A stretch of DNA of 64,000 nt from Candidatus Epulonipiscium fishelsonii (GTDB lineage: Bacteria; Bacillota; Clostridia; Lachnospirales; Cellulosilyticaceae): positions 1 through 64,000 of the forward strand of contig LJDB01000062.1 in assembly GCA_001983455.1 (NCBI GenBank). The letters run 5' to 3'. Positions 27,511 to 37,771 of the stretch are shown here, piece by piece. The notes beneath the pieces were generated by a model. The model ran no database searches. It saw nothing but the letters and a program-made list of their open reading frames with translations, and was not told where the DNA came from. Numbering within the stretch: the stretch's first letter is position 1; each line of letters opens with the position of its first letter. The translations under genes and the position numbers were made by a program.

Positions 27511-29225
27511 TGTTTCAAAGTTTAATGAATAGAAAAAAATATGGTAAAGTTGATAATACACAAGCTCAATCTGAAGACGAGCACAAGAAAGTTGAAATTC
27601 CTGCTGGGATGTATGCTAAGTGTCCCCACTGTAAAAAAAGCATCTATATAAAAGATTTGGCAGACACATTTGGTGTCTGTACAAATTGTGAAGGATATTT
27701 TCCTATTGCTGCAAGAATAAGAATAAATAGTATTGTTGATAAAGATAGTTTTATTGAGTTTGACAAAGATCTAGAAAGCAGAAATCCCTTAAATTTTAAA
27801 GACTATGGTCTTAAACTTGAAAGCTATATGGTCAGAACTAATGAAAAAGAAGCAGTTTTGACTGGTAGAGCAAAAATAAGCAATTTTGATTGCATGATTG
27901 CTGTTATGGACTCAAGGTTTATGATGGGTAGTATGGGAGAAGTAGTTGGTGAAAAAATTACTCGTGCAATTGAATATGCAACCGAAAACAAACTACCTAT
28001 TATAATTTTTTGTGCTTCTGGTGGAGCCAGAATGCAAGAAGGTATATTTTCCCTTATGCAAATGGCAAAAACTAGTGCCGCTTTAGCTAAACATGATGAC
28101 GAAGGACTATTATATATTAGTGTTTTGACTAATCCAACAACAGGAGGGGTTACTGCAAGCTTTGCCATGCTTGGTGATATAATTTTATCAGAACCACAAG
28201 CTTTAATTGGCTTTGCTGGTCCACGTGTTATTGAACAAACAATTAAACAAAAACTTCCAAACGGGTTTCAAAAAGCAGAATTTTTGTTAGAACATGGAAT
28301 GATTGATAAACTTGTTGAAAGAAAAGATTTAGCTAAAACTTTAGGTACTTTATTAAAATGGCATTTGGAACCCCGTGCTCAGTCACATCAAATTAATGAA
28401 AAGAATTATCTTAGTGAACAAGAAAAAGAAAGTTCCCCTTGGGAAAAAATTGCTATTGCAAGACAAATAGATAGACCAAGAAGTAGATTTTATATTGAGC
28501 ATATGTTTGAAGAATTTATAGAGCTACATGGCGATAGAGCTTTTGCGGATGATAAGGCTATTATTGGCGGAATTGGAACAATTGGCGATAATGTTGTAAC
28601 AATAATTGCTCAAAATAAAGGAAAAACTTCAAAAGAAAATATTGAATATAACTTTGGTATGCCACATCCAGAAGGATACAGAAAATCTTTTAGATTAATG
28701 AAACAAGCAGAAAAATTTCATAGACCAATTATTTGCCTAATTGATACTCCTGGAGCATATTGTGGGCTTGGAGCTGAAGAGCGTGGCCAAGGTGAAGCAA
28801 TCGCAAGAAATCTTATGGAAATGTCACGATTAAAAACACCAATTATAGCAGGTGTCATTGGAGAAGGTGGAAGCGGAGGAGCTTTAGCTTTGGGTGTAGC
28901 TGACTTTGTGTTCATGCAACAAAACACTACTTACTCTATTTTGTCACCAGAAGGATTTGCCAGTATTTTATGGAAAGACAGCAAGTTGGCTGAAAAAGCC
29001 TCTACTCTTATGAAGATAACGCCAACAGATCTTCTAAAATTTGGCATTATCGATGATATTATAAAAGAGCCTTCAGGTGGAGCACATAAAGACCCAGATC
29101 TTGCTGCTATGATTTTAAAAAATTATTTATTAGAAAAAATTCAAGAACTAGATACTTTGTCAGAAGATGAACTCGTTAAAAAGAGATATGAAAGATTTAG
29201 AAAATATGGAAATATAAACCAGTAG
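27510..29225 (+). CDS. accDA: Fused acetyl-CoA carboxylase carboxyltransferase beta-alpha (AccD-AccA)
   Basis: A single 571-residue chain that joins what are two subunits in most bacteria. Residues about 30-285 are AccD, with the zinc ribbon CPHC...CTNC (around 38-60), GARMQEG and the MLGDII/IGFAGPRVIEQT segments. Residues about 310-560 are AccA, with IARQIDRPRS, ELHGDRAFADD, IDTPGAYCGLGAEERGQ and GEGGSGGALALG. Start overlaps the accC stop (TAATG). The C-terminal reading frame runs into its own terminator stem. The frame is continuous through the joint, so this is a real fusion and not an assembly slip. Confidence 0.93.
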   Translation: MFQSLMNRKKYGKVDNTQAQSEDEHKKVEIPAGMYAKCPHCKKSIYIKDLADTFGVCTNCEGYFPIAARIRINSIVDKDSFIEFDKDLESRNPLNFKDYGLKLESYMVRTNEKEAVLTGRAKISNFDCMIAVMDSRFMMGSMGEVVGEKITRAIEYATENKLPIIIFCASGGARMQEGIFSLMQMAKTSAALAKHDDEGLLYISVLTNPTTGGVTASFAMLGDIILSEPQALIGFAGPRVIEQTIKQKLPNGFQKAEFLLEHGMIDKLVERKDLAKTLGTLLKWHLEPRAQSHQINEKNYLSEQEKESSPWEKIAIARQIDRPRSRFYIEHMFEEFIELHGDRAFADDKAIIGGIGTIGDNVVTIIAQNKGKTSKENIEYNFGMPHPEGYRKSFRLMKQAEKFHRPIICLIDTPGAYCGLGAEERGQGEAIARNLMEMSRLKTPIIAGVIGEGGSGGALALGVADFVFMQQNTTYSILSPEGFASILWKDSKLAEKASTLMKITPTDLLKFGIIDDIIKEPSGGAHKDPDLAAMILKNYLLEKIQELDTLSEDELVKKRYERFRKYGNINQ

Positions 29226-29245
29226 AAACCTACTGGTTTTTTTTT
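29217..29245 (+). terminator. Terminator of the fab/acc operon
   Basis: AACCAGTAG/CTACTGGTT stem followed by nine T. The left arm contains the accDA stop codon. The convergent 29244 gene ends inside the T-run. Confidence 0.88.
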
Positions 29246-30449
29246 ACTTATTGAACTGAACCATTGGCAAACTAGTTTTGATATAGTTTCGCCTACCATA
29301 TTTATCTTTGTGTGTTGCTAGGATTTGATCCATAATTTCAGGGTTATCTTTCATCTTTTCAATTAGTGTCGGATCTACTCCTTGAGAAAATGGACAACTA
29401 GACATACAAATGCCACAATCTGTTCCAACTTTCATCCACATTTCCATACATGTTACTTCATTGTGTGGCCAAACAATCTCGCCCTCCAAAATTTGAGGCT
29501 CATTATTTGAACATATAGATTTTGAAGGACAGTTACGACTACAAATTCTACATCTTTTGCAAAATTCTGTCAATCCAAAGTCAATTCTTCCATCAGGTAT
29601 AAGTTCCAAGTTAGTCAAAACCACACCCATTTTAAGTCTGTTCCCAAACTCCTTAGTAACAACCATGTTAGAACGTCCCATTTGACCAATTCCAGCATCC
29701 ACTGCAATAGGCATTGTTGGAGTAATGTATCCAAAAAAATCATCCGTTTGAGCTTCATATCCTAGTGATTTAATATGTATTACAAGTTTTGATCCTATAT
29801 CCATGCTTTCAGCATATCCTTTCATAGTAGCCAAAACCTGTTCTCCATGAGGTGCTCTATTGATACAATCTTTGTCTAGTTCTTGAGCAATTACAATTCC
29901 ATACTTATATTTTGGTATTACTACTTCCCCATCTTTTTTATCTCCAAATGATGAACTATGAGAATAGTAATGTTTTTTTTCTAGTTTTGCAACACCCACT
30001 AGGTCTGCCCCATAATATTTTGCTAAGTCTTTAATTTGTTGAGTGATTATATTTATATGTATATTTTGTTTGACTGGAGCAATATCCAACTTTATAGACT
30101 TTTTACGCATATCTCCTGCTTGTTTTATTAAGGTCTGACTAATTTGATTTCTAATTTTGTCTATCTCCTTATTACCTGTCTTAAAAGCAGGAACTCCTCC
30201 AGATTGCATATTTTTAACATAAGGTATTTTTCTTAGAATTTTTTCTAATTTTTGTAGTTTTTTAAGTTTTCTCAAGATCTTTTCAGGTATATTCATTTTC
30301 TTAGATATAATTCTGTATGCATTGGCTCTAAAGTTATCATCGATTTCCTTTAAGTCTGGTCTCCTTTCATAAAATTCCTTATAAGTCTTGCTGTCTTCAA
30401 CCAACCCCATTCTATTAAATATTGTGTCTCTTTCGTCAAACTGCATCAT
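29244..30449 (-). CDS. Reductive-dehalogenase/QueG-like double 4Fe-4S cluster protein
   Basis: Cytoplasmic Fe-S protein, 401 residues from the ATG at 30449. AGGAGG is six bases upstream, and the extra 35 codons of the longer ORF lack a ribosome site. The C-terminal part has two cluster motifs, CKRCRICSRNCPSKSIC and CMEMWMKVGTDCGICMSSCP. The middle (about 130-290) resembles the corrinoid-binding core of epoxyqueuosine reductases and reductive dehalogenases (IAVDAGIGQMGRSN). There is no twin-arginine signal and no membrane-anchor partner gene, so respiratory dehalogenation is unlikely. Substrate unknown. Convergent with accDA. Confidence 0.75.
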   Translation of the reverse strand: MMQFDERDTIFNRMGLVEDSKTYKEFYERRPDLKEIDDNFRANAYRIISKKMNIPEKILRKLKKLQKLEKILRKIPYVKNMQSGGVPAFKTGNKEIDKIRNQISQTLIKQAGDMRKKSIKLDIAPVKQNIHINIITQQIKDLAKYYGADLVGVAKLEKKHYYSHSSSFGDKKDGEVVIPKYKYGIVIAQELDKDCINRAPHGEQVLATMKGYAESMDIGSKLVIHIKSLGYEAQTDDFFGYITPTMPIAVDAGIGQMGRSNMVVTKEFGNRLKMGVVLTNLELIPDGRIDFGLTEFCKRCRICSRNCPSKSICSNNEPQILEGEIVWPHNEVTCMEMWMKVGTDCGICMSSCPFSQGVDPTLIEKMKDNPEIMDQILATHKDKYGRRNYIKTSLPMVQFNK

Positions 30450-30532
30450 AAAAAACCTCCTATAGTATAGACAAATTATAAATATATTATATTGTAAGTT
30501 TTCGAACAATATTCTAAAAATTAAATATAAAA

Positions 30533-30571
30533 AGAATAACACAGAGACATCCAACGTCTCTGTGTTATTCT
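30533..30571 (-). terminator. Strong, probably bidirectional terminator
   Basis: A perfect 16-bp stem (30533-30548 with 30556-30571, AGAATAACACAGAGAC) around a 7-base loop, just past the stop of the SleC-like gene. TTTTTATATTT follows on the minus strand and a shorter TTTT on the plus strand. Confidence 0.8.
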
Positions 30572-30581
30572 TTTAGATAAA

Positions 30582-31883
30582 TTATAGTAGTGCTCCTATT
30601 TTTGTAACAGCAACATAAATATTTGAAATTTTATACCAAGTAGCTTTGCCAATTTTTCCATCAGGTGTTAGATGAAATACCTCTTGAAAAACTTTGACTG
30701 CCTCTACTGTTTTTTCACCAAAAACGCCATCAGAAGGAACTTTTGGTATTAGCGGATAATTTCGAGAAATACGGTTTAATTGTTCTTGAATAGTTCTAAC
30801 TGCTGGGCCTGATGAGCCAAGTTTTAACATTGATCCTGAAAAAGACTCAGGAATTCCTTGAACTTCAGGTGACTCAATTAGTTGAATATCATATCCATAG
30901 AAATATTTTAATATTTCTTCTGCACTAAGCCCGTCCTTACCAAGCTTCTGACTTCCCCATTGTGTCATCCAATTTGGACATGATACTTTAACTCCGTCAC
31001 AATATTGAGTCAGTAAAGGTTGTTTTACTCCAGGACGTTTTACATATATGTTAAAAACTTCATCTACAACTTGTGAAACACTATTAAAAATGTCTCGACC
31101 ATAGAAAAAGGCATGGTCATATGCAGTTGAGTTTGTAATAGTAAAGTTCTTGCCTTGATTACGGTACCATTCAGTGTAAACCCTATTTAAGGTAAATGAA
31201 ACAATTGCAATAACATTAGCTTTTATAGTCTCTGTCGGCCAAGTTGGATAAATTTCAGAAGATGCCACATTCTTTATGTAATCTTTAAATTGTACGGTAT
31301 AATTTGGTGCATCATTATTATTTGGAGAACCTTCATGCACTATAACAAATTCAGGTACTACAACTTTGTCTAGTACAATAAATCCAGAAGAAGCAGTGTC
31401 TTTTATTTCACTTTCGGGTATTTTAGGTGGATAATTTCCATATAACTTTGCTGGACCAATAGAAATGTCTACGGTTTCATGGTGCAATTTAGGGACAGAA
31501 AAGCGAGATATCGCCATAGGTACAAGTGTAATTGGCTGAATTGATTGTGTGTCAGCAAAGATTTGGACGCCCTCAACTATAACAGGTATATAGTTTGGAG
31601 CATATGCTTCAACTTGATAGACTGAATAAGGACGATTTGCAACATTTGGATGTTGTGTAAATTCTTTTGCTGGACATTCTAAAGTTATAATAGGTGTTTG
31701 CCCAACTTCATTTGTATTAAATTCTCCAACAATAACTTTCTCTCCATCAGTTGTAATAGAACTTATTGTAATTTTAACATCTTCCAAAGGAGTGGACGGA
31801 CTAAAAAGTGGGTCAGCTGTAACTTCAACAATTATTGTGCCAAAACTTTGTCTGCTAAACTTATTTATAATATATGGATTCAT
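30582..31883 (-). CDS. SleC-like spore cortex-lytic / peptidoglycan-binding protein
   Basis: 433 residues, close to the length of clostridial SleC proteins. The N-terminal ~130 residues are beta-rich, the middle (about 200-340) has NVASSEIYPTWPTETIKANV and WMTQWGSQKLGKDGLSAEEIL, and the C-terminus (about 350-425) is a peptidoglycan-binding domain (LKLGSSGPAVRTIQEQLNRI, VFGEKTVEAVKVFQ). SleC is a germination-specific lytic transglycosylase made as a precursor. No classical signal peptide is visible, which fits loading during spore formation. The ribosome site AGGAGG is six bases before the ATG. A sigma-E-like promoter lies upstream. It may be a non-lytic coat or cortex paralogue. Confidence 0.65.
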   Translation of the reverse strand: MNPYIINKFSRQSFGTIIVEVTADPLFSPSTPLEDVKITISSITTDGEKVIVGEFNTNEVGQTPIITLECPAKEFTQHPNVANRPYSVYQVEAYAPNYIPVIVEGVQIFADTQSIQPITLVPMAISRFSVPKLHHETVDISIGPAKLYGNYPPKIPESEIKDTASSGFIVLDKVVVPEFVIVHEGSPNNNDAPNYTVQFKDYIKNVASSEIYPTWPTETIKANVIAIVSFTLNRVYTEWYRNQGKNFTITNSTAYDHAFFYGRDIFNSVSQVVDEVFNIYVKRPGVKQPLLTQYCDGVKVSCPNWMTQWGSQKLGKDGLSAEEILKYFYGYDIQLIESPEVQGIPESFSGSMLKLGSSGPAVRTIQEQLNRISRNYPLIPKVPSDGVFGEKTVEAVKVFQEVFHLTPDGKIGKATWYKISNIYVAVTKIGALL

Positions 31884-31912
31884 AAAGAGCCTCCTAATGT
31901 TTTACGTACTTA

Positions 31913-31942
31913 AATATATGTTATTTATAAATTGTCTTATGA
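31913..31942 (-). promoter_or_regulatory. Candidate sporulation (sigma-E-like) promoter of the SleC-like gene
   Basis: On the minus strand TCATAAG (31936-31942) is followed after 15 bp by CATATATT (31913-31920), fitting the mother-cell sigma-E pattern of a CATAnAnT -10 with an ATA-containing -35. The start codon is about 30 bp on. Confidence 0.4.
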
Positions 31943-31948
31943 ATAAAT

Positions 31949-31980
31949 CTAGGGATGGATAATATGATTTCTATCCCTAG
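31949..31980 (-). terminator. Hairpin downstream of chemoreceptor 2
   Basis: CTAGGGAT/ATCCCTAG perfect 8-bp stem between the 32020 gene and the SleC-like gene. The T content after it is weak (ATTTATTC), so efficiency is uncertain. Confidence 0.5.
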
Positions 31981-32019
31981 GTTTATCTATTTTGGATTTC
32001 CATGTCTACAATTATTTTA

Positions 32020-34167
32020 TTAATTATCAATTTTAAAATAATTTATCATATTTTGTAGCGTTTCTGCTTGTGCTGCCAACTCTTGGCTTACAGCAGCACT
32101 TTCTTGTGAAGTTGCAGCTGTTGCTTCAATAAGATTTGATATTTTTTGAGTTCCATTAGTTAGGTCTTTTACACTTTCTTTTTGTAATTCTGTTGTTTTC
32201 AAAAGATCACTAGAAATTTCAGCATTTTTTTCTATTGTATCAACAATTTCATTTAGACTTTGAGCAGTCTTATTAGCCATATCTTGCCCTTGTTTCACAT
32301 TTTCGATGCTTTTTTTAATTATCTGCTCTATTTCTTTTACTGTTTCACTACTACGATTTGCTAAATCTCTGATTTCATTTGCAACAACAGCAAATCCTTT
32401 TCCACTTTCCCCTGCTCTAGCTGCTTCAATTGCGGCATTTAAAGCCAGTAGATTTGTTTGATCAGCAATGTTTTCAACAGTTTTAAGCACTGTAGAAATA
32501 GTGTGGCTTGAAGTACTAATTGCTTCCATAGATACTAGCATTTCACTCATTGCTTCTGTACCTTGATTAGCTTTAGATTTTGCGTCAGAAGAAATTTTGT
32601 TTGTTTGTTCCATTTGAGAAATAGTACTATTAATATTTTGAGCAATTGTATCGGCTATAGTAGAAAACTCTTGGATTATATCAGTCTGCTCACCAGTCCC
32701 TACTGCAAGATCATTTGCTCCTTTTGCAATATCTTCTGCACTAATATTTACTTCTTGTGAAGCTTGAGATATATTTGATAAAGTTTCATTCAATTTATTT
32801 CCAATCTCAACTAATGAGGTTTTAATTGGAGCATATGCCCCTGTAAAGTATTCTTGATTTTTAATATTCTTACTTGTAGTAAAATCTCCACTTGCCATAC
32901 TAGATAAAATTCGTTCTATTTCAGATATAATAACTTTCAAACAACTAGACATTTTTATAAATACATCAGCTAAAGTTCCAATTTCGTTATTACTATTAAT
33001 ATTTAGAGATATATTTAAGTCCCCTTCTGATAAACTAGTTGCTGCTAATAATATTTGATCCATTGGTTTTAGTGCATTTGAAAGAACTTTTACTGTAACA
33101 AAAATTACAATCATTAATGCAATAATTGAAACGATTATAATTGCTGAAATTAATTGTGTTAATGGGAAATATAGTTCTTTTTCTGTCACTTCAATATGTG
33201 CCCACCATGTTTTGTCAGCTGCTACTATTGGATGTAAGTATCTTTCATGTTTTGTATTTTTAGGATCTATTGAATCATTGTTTTTTGTTGTAATAATAAA
33301 GGGATCGCCTTTTTCTGTTGCTTCTATCCATTCCTCAATGTATTCTTCTTGAATAAAATCGGCAACAGTTGAACCAATATTATTCATATCTTCAGAATCA
33401 TAAATAATTCTCATATCATCACTTAGGATTGCTGAAAATAGTGTCTCATATTTAGACTCTGTAAAACGTGTTTTTTCAAAGCTTTCCAAAAGTACATCCA
33501 TAACTATTACACCTTTTACTTCATTTTGATATATTATTGGGTAAGATATGTAAATTACTAGTTCATCTCGTAAACTAATCATTGGATCAGTTATGTGTGG
33601 TTTTTTTGTATTTAATGTAACACTGTAATATTCTTGACTTGCATAGTCATCATAATTGTTGATTTTAAGAAACGTATTGTTTTCAGCATTTTCAGAATAA
33701 ACCTCTATCCCATAAACTTTTCTCAAAGGATCAAATGCATATGGCTCAAAATATATTCCCAATGAAGCAACATCTGGATTACTTCCAACTGCCGACCAGG
33801 CTGTGTTTAACATATAATTCTCCATCTCTACATTTCCATTCGACATAAGAGAATCATATACAACACTTGGTCTTGCTGTTGGATCAATTGAGCCGTCCTC
33901 TAAACGTACACTTGTTAATTGACTATATTGATTTTCAGAATATGATTGTAAATCTGACACTACCGACAACGTTTTGTCAATAATATTTTGTACTTTAGTG
34001 GCGTTAAATTCAGCTTTAGTAGTAAAAATAGTAGAAATATTGTTTTTAGTACTACTTGAAACTTGTAATGCAACTAGTAAAGTTACAACTGTTAAAATGA
34101 TTGTGACTACTCCTCCAATAATAGTTGCTAATTTTGTTACCAAATTAGCATTTTTAAATTTGTCCAT
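32020..34167 (-). CDS. Methyl-accepting chemotaxis protein, dCache type (2)
   Basis: 715-residue chemoreceptor with the same plan as the one at 16203-18317: TM1 about 12-34, extracellular Cache-like sensor to about 340, TM2, HAMP, signalling domain. The hairpin tip is the standard [21 protein letters not shown], unlike its paralogue. Shared sensor segments such as DPMI/SYPIIY and TWWAHI show that the two arose by duplication. The sensors differ enough to suggest different ligands. Ribosome site AAAGGAA. No cheA or cheW genes are in the window. Confidence 0.93.
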   Translation of the reverse strand: MDKFKNANLVTKLATIIGGVVTIILTVVTLLVALQVSSSTKNNISTIFTTKAEFNATKVQNIIDKTLSVVSDLQSYSENQYSQLTSVRLEDGSIDPTARPSVVYDSLMSNGNVEMENYMLNTAWSAVGSNPDVASLGIYFEPYAFDPLRKVYGIEVYSENAENNTFLKINNYDDYASQEYYSVTLNTKKPHITDPMISLRDELVIYISYPIIYQNEVKGVIVMDVLLESFEKTRFTESKYETLFSAILSDDMRIIYDSEDMNNIGSTVADFIQEEYIEEWIEATEKGDPFIITTKNNDSIDPKNTKHERYLHPIVAADKTWWAHIEVTEKELYFPLTQLISAIIIVSIIALMIVIFVTVKVLSNALKPMDQILLAATSLSEGDLNISLNINSNNEIGTLADVFIKMSSCLKVIISEIERILSSMASGDFTTSKNIKNQEYFTGAYAPIKTSLVEIGNKLNETLSNISQASQEVNISAEDIAKGANDLAVGTGEQTDIIQEFSTIADTIAQNINSTISQMEQTNKISSDAKSKANQGTEAMSEMLVSMEAISTSSHTISTVLKTVENIADQTNLLALNAAIEAARAGESGKGFAVVANEIRDLANRSSETVKEIEQIIKKSIENVKQGQDMANKTAQSLNEIVDTIEKNAEISSDLLKTTELQKESVKDLTNGTQKISNLIEATAATSQESAAVSQELAAQAETLQNMINYFKIDN

Positions 34168-34408
34168 ACTTATACTTCCTTTCTCGTGAAATTTTAAACC
34201 ATAATGTAATTGTAATATATATGTATTACTTTTTCAATACTTTCAACTAATTATAATTATTTTTAGCACTTTATCATATTCAATCTGTCAATAAATAAGC
34301 TTTATTTAATTTTCATTTATATAAATTTAGATGTATTTTTATGCAGAAGCACAGTGTATATAAAGTTGTACGTAAAGACACTCATATGCTCCTGATCAAA
34401 TGTAAATA

Positions 34409-34993
34409 TCATTGTATTTTCAATATTGCTTGGTATTCTTCTGGAGTATTTATATTTATTAAATTCTTTAAATTTAATGGTGTGGTTTCAATATTAATAA
34501 TATTAGCGTTTTCCATCAATGTATAAAGTCGATAGTTTTGGCTTAAAATTTGGGCTTCTATTTTAGGAATTAAACTAGTAGAATATATTCCAGCAGTTGG
34601 GAAAAGTCTACCTTTGTTATCAGACAAGATAGTGCAGTCTGTCTCAGCATCTATGTGGTTATATAAATACTGCACAATATCAGCTGAGATAAATGGCATA
34701 TCGCATCCAACAACAAATACATACTTATAAGGAATTCTATTTAAACTACTATATATTCCTCCAATAGGTCCAATATTGTTATAAACGTCTTCTAATACGG
34801 GATAAGAAATGTCTTTGACAATGGAGGCATCATTTACAGAAATATATATTGGGGCAAGTTGACCTATGTTTGATATAATCGTTTGAAGAAAAGAAGTATT
34901 GTTAATGTTTAAAAAAGCTTTATGCTGTCCTTTCATACGTTTGTTTTGCCCTCCCATTAAAATGAGTATAGCTAAATCTTTTAATTTATCCAT
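34409..34993 (-). CDS. mobA: MobA-like molybdenum cofactor guanylyltransferase
   Basis: Nucleotidyltransferase that attaches GMP to molybdopterin, 194 residues from the ATG at 34993 (AAAGGAG upstream; 13 earlier codons lack a site). Family signature LMGGQNKRMKGQHKAFL at the N-terminus, IGPIGGIYSSL and the metal-binding GCDMPF are present, and the end is NINTPEEY as in MobA. No other molybdenum genes are here. It is divergent from the DUF1638 gene. A different NTP-transferase substrate is possible, but the motifs favour MobA. Confidence 0.85.
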   Translation of the reverse strand: MDKLKDLAILILMGGQNKRMKGQHKAFLNINNTSFLQTIISNIGQLAPIYISVNDASIVKDISYPVLEDVYNNIGPIGGIYSSLNRIPYKYVFVVGCDMPFISADIVQYLYNHIDAETDCTILSDNKGRLFPTAGIYSTSLIPKIEAQILSQNYRLYTLMENANIINIETTPLNLKNLININTPEEYQAILKIQ

Positions 34994-35189
34994 TTTGGTA
35001 GCTCCTTTAAGTTTTCTAATAGTATAGTCCACTAAAATTGAATTAATACATATTTTTTATAGTAAAAAAAGAAAAAATACCATTAATTTCTTCCTGTTTA
35101 GTTATGAATATTAAACTAAAACATAGAATACAATACTTTATAATAGTGTTAAACAACTATTCAAATACATTTAAAGGAGAAGTATTAAT

Positions 35190-35942
35190 ATGAGATTAGC
35201 ATTTGTGGGATGCTCTATATTTTCAAGAGAAATTGGATATTCTATTAGTAAAAGTAAAAATCTAGTACATTCATTTTTTTTGGAGCAAGGTTTACACAAC
35301 ACTCCAGATATTTTACGTCAAACTATTCAAGATACTATAAACAAAATTGAAGAAATTGATAAAAAAGAGAAATCCAGTCATGGTGAAAAAAGAAGAGGAT
35401 ATGATGCCATAATAATTGGATATGGATTATGTTCCAATGGAGTGGTTGGACTTACATCAAGCAGATTGCCTATTGTTATTCCTCGTTGTGATGACTGTAT
35501 GGCTTTATTTCTGGGCTCACAAGAAAAATATTTAGATTTATTTCAAAATTCATCAGGAATATATTGGTATTCTAAACCGTGGATGGAAAATGGAGTAATG
35601 CCATGCAAAGAATATTTTCAGAAGCTATATGAGCATTATTTGCAAGAATACGAAGATGAAGATACTGCACAATATTTAGTGGAACAAGAGTCAGGGTATA
35701 TAACTCAATATAGTAATTTATATTTTATAAAGTCTAGTATTTACGAAGATGAACAAGAGGCGGAGACAGCAAAACAAATAGCCAAAGAATTTGAATGGGA
35801 ATATAATGAAGCACCATCTTCTATGGCGTTTATAAGTAGTTTAGTAGAAGGAGATTGGGACGATAGATTTTTAGTATGTAATCCAGGTCAAAAAGTAGCA
35901 CCTGAATATACTGGACTAAAAATAAAAGCAGAAAATGTTTAA
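35190..35942 (+). CDS. DUF1638 domain protein
   Basis: 250 residues, matching the DUF1638 pattern: LAFVGCSIFSREI at the start, IIGYGLCSNGVVGL, and the cysteine-rich PRCDDCMALFLGS. A conserved Cys/Asp cluster suggests metal or cofactor binding. In other anaerobes DUF1638 genes often sit near corrinoid methyltransferase or methylamine genes; none are seen here. AAAGGAG precedes the ATG. Function unknown. Confidence 0.85.
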   Translation: MRLAFVGCSIFSREIGYSISKSKNLVHSFFLEQGLHNTPDILRQTIQDTINKIEEIDKKEKSSHGEKRRGYDAIIIGYGLCSNGVVGLTSSRLPIVIPRCDDCMALFLGSQEKYLDLFQNSSGIYWYSKPWMENGVMPCKEYFQKLYEHYLQEYEDEDTAQYLVEQESGYITQYSNLYFIKSSIYEDEQEAETAKQIAKEFEWEYNEAPSSMAFISSLVEGDWDDRFLVCNPGQKVAPEYTGLKIKAENV

Positions 35943-36076
35943 TATTGTTAAGGGGTGCATTGGCATCTACCTCTGTACTCCCTATTATAAATATAGATAG
36001 GTTTTTAAATAAATACCTATCCTTGAAATATTGCACTTATACAACATTTTATCGTAATCAAATATAATATTAGCCA

Positions 36077-36544
36077 TTATTTTTCAATTTCACGAATCAA
36101 ATTCACCATTTCTATCGCACCACAAGCAACATCATATCCTTTATTACCAGCTTTTGTACCTGCACGCTCGATAGCTTGTTCAATGTTTTCAGTAGTTAAT
36201 ACGCCGAACATTACAGGGATTTCACTATTCATAGATACAGTTGCAATGCCTTTCGCCACTTCGTTACACACATAATCATAATGTGTAGTACTACCACGAA
36301 TTACTGCACCTAAACAAATAACTGTATCATATTTTTTGCTGTTTGCCATTTTCTGTGCAATAAGTGGGATTTCGTAAGCACCTGGAACCCATGCAATTTC
36401 AATATCATTCTCATTTACTTCGTGTCTTTTCAGTGCATCTACTGCACCTCCAAGTAGCTTTGAAGTTATAAATTCATTAAATCTCGCAACTACAATTCCT
36501 ACTTTGATGTCTTTTGATACTAAATTTCCTTCGTAAGTTTTCAT
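36077..36544 (-). CDS. ribH: 6,7-dimethyl-8-ribityllumazine synthase RibH
   Basis: Joins the pyrimidine and butanone-phosphate precursors into lumazine, 155 residues. [26 protein letters not shown] and the catalytic loop [17 protein letters not shown] are visible. It is the last gene of the rib operon and follows ribBA by 15 bp. Confidence 0.96.
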   Translation of the reverse strand: MKTYEGNLVSKDIKVGIVVARFNEFITSKLLGGAVDALKRHEVNENDIEIAWVPGAYEIPLIAQKMANSKKYDTVICLGAVIRGSTTHYDYVCNEVAKGIATVSMNSEIPVMFGVLTTENIEQAIERAGTKAGNKGYDVACGAIEMVNLIREIEK

Positions 36545-36559
36545 TTTAAAATTCTCCTC

Positions 36560-37762
36560 TTATTTAATATTTAGGTAATGACCCATTTTATCTTGTTTTG
36601 TTTTTTGATAATTTTTGTTGTGAATGCCATATTCAATCTCTATAGGCACTCGTTTCGTGATTTCTAAACCAAAATCTTCAAGTTGATAGACTTTATCTGG
36701 ATTATTTGTTAAAAGCTGGATTGATTTTACACCTAAGTCCTTTAAAATTTGACAGCCGATGAAATATTCTCTATCATCTTCGCCAAATCCTAAAGCAAGA
36801 TTTGCCTCAATGGTATCCATTCCTTGTTCTTGCAATTCGTATGCTTTTAACTTGTTAAGCAGCCCAATTCCACGACCTTCTTGACGCATATAAAGTAAAA
36901 TGCCACGACCTTGTTTTTCAATTTCTGCCATAGCATTAGCAAGTTGGTCTCCACAATCACATTTTTCAGAGTGGAATACATCACCAGTTAAACACTCTGA
37001 ATGTACACGTATCAAAACATCTTTGCCATCAGAAATATCACCTTTAACAAGTGCCACATGGTGTTCACCATTTAACGTATTTTCATATCCATACGCCGTA
37101 AACTCGCCAAATTTTGTGGGAAGTTTTGGTTTTGCTACAAGTTTTACTACTTTATCAAATCGTTTGCGATATTCTTGTAACGCTTTGATTGTTATGAATT
37201 TCATATCATGTTTGATAGCAAATTCCATAAGCTGTGGAGTTTTCATCATAGTTCCATCATCTGCCATTATTTCGCAACAAAGACCACTTTCGTGAAGTCC
37301 TGCAAGTTTCATTAAGTCAACAGTTGCTTCTGTATGACCATTTCTTTCAAGTACACCATTTTTCTTAGCTACCAATGGGAACATATGACCTGGTCGTCTA
37401 AAGTCCTCAGCCTTTGCGTTGGCATCTAAAACTTTTAATGCAGTCAAACTTCTTTCAGCAGCAGAAATACCTGTGGTTGTATCTATATGGTCTATTGATA
37501 CTGTGAACGCAGTTTCATGGTTATCTGTATTTTGGCTTACCATTTGTGGAAATTTAAGTTTACTTGCAAGTTCTATACTCATTGGCATACAAATTAAACC
37601 TTTACCATGTATAGCCATAAAGTTGATATTTTCTGTTGTTGCAAATTCAGTCGCACAAACAAAATCCCCCTCGTTTTCTCTATCCTCATCATCTGTAACT
37701 AAGATAATTTTGCCTTGTCTTAAATCTTCTAAGGCTTCTTCTACTGTATTGTATTTAAACAT
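36560..37762 (-). CDS. ribBA: Bifunctional 3,4-dihydroxy-2-butanone-4-phosphate synthase / GTP cyclohydrolase II
   Basis: 400 residues. The N-terminal half (about 1-200) is the DHBP synthase with [14 protein letters not shown] and [10 protein letters not shown]. The C-terminal half is GTP cyclohydrolase II with zinc ligands in [17 protein letters not shown] and the catalytic RQEGRGIGL. It makes both starting compounds of riboflavin from ribulose-5-phosphate and GTP. Both halves keep their key residues. Confidence 0.96.
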   Translation of the reverse strand: MFKYNTVEEALEDLRQGKIILVTDDEDRENEGDFVCATEFATTENINFMAIHGKGLICMPMSIELASKLKFPQMVSQNTDNHETAFTVSIDHIDTTTGISAAERSLTALKVLDANAKAEDFRRPGHMFPLVAKKNGVLERNGHTEATVDLMKLAGLHESGLCCEIMADDGTMMKTPQLMEFAIKHDMKFITIKALQEYRKRFDKVVKLVAKPKLPTKFGEFTAYGYENTLNGEHHVALVKGDISDGKDVLIRVHSECLTGDVFHSEKCDCGDQLANAMAEIEKQGRGILLYMRQEGRGIGLLNKLKAYELQEQGMDTIEANLALGFGEDDREYFIGCQILKDLGVKSIQLLTNNPDKVYQLEDFGLEITKRVPIEIEYGIHNKNYQKTKQDKMGHYLNIK

Positions 37763-37771
37763 TTTTACCTC

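Noticed and set aside
30450-30554. 35-codon N-terminal extension (membrane anchor) of the dehalogenase-like protein
   Set aside because: The hydrophobic extension has no ribosome site and runs into the terminator region, while AGGAGG sits six bases before the ATG at 30449.
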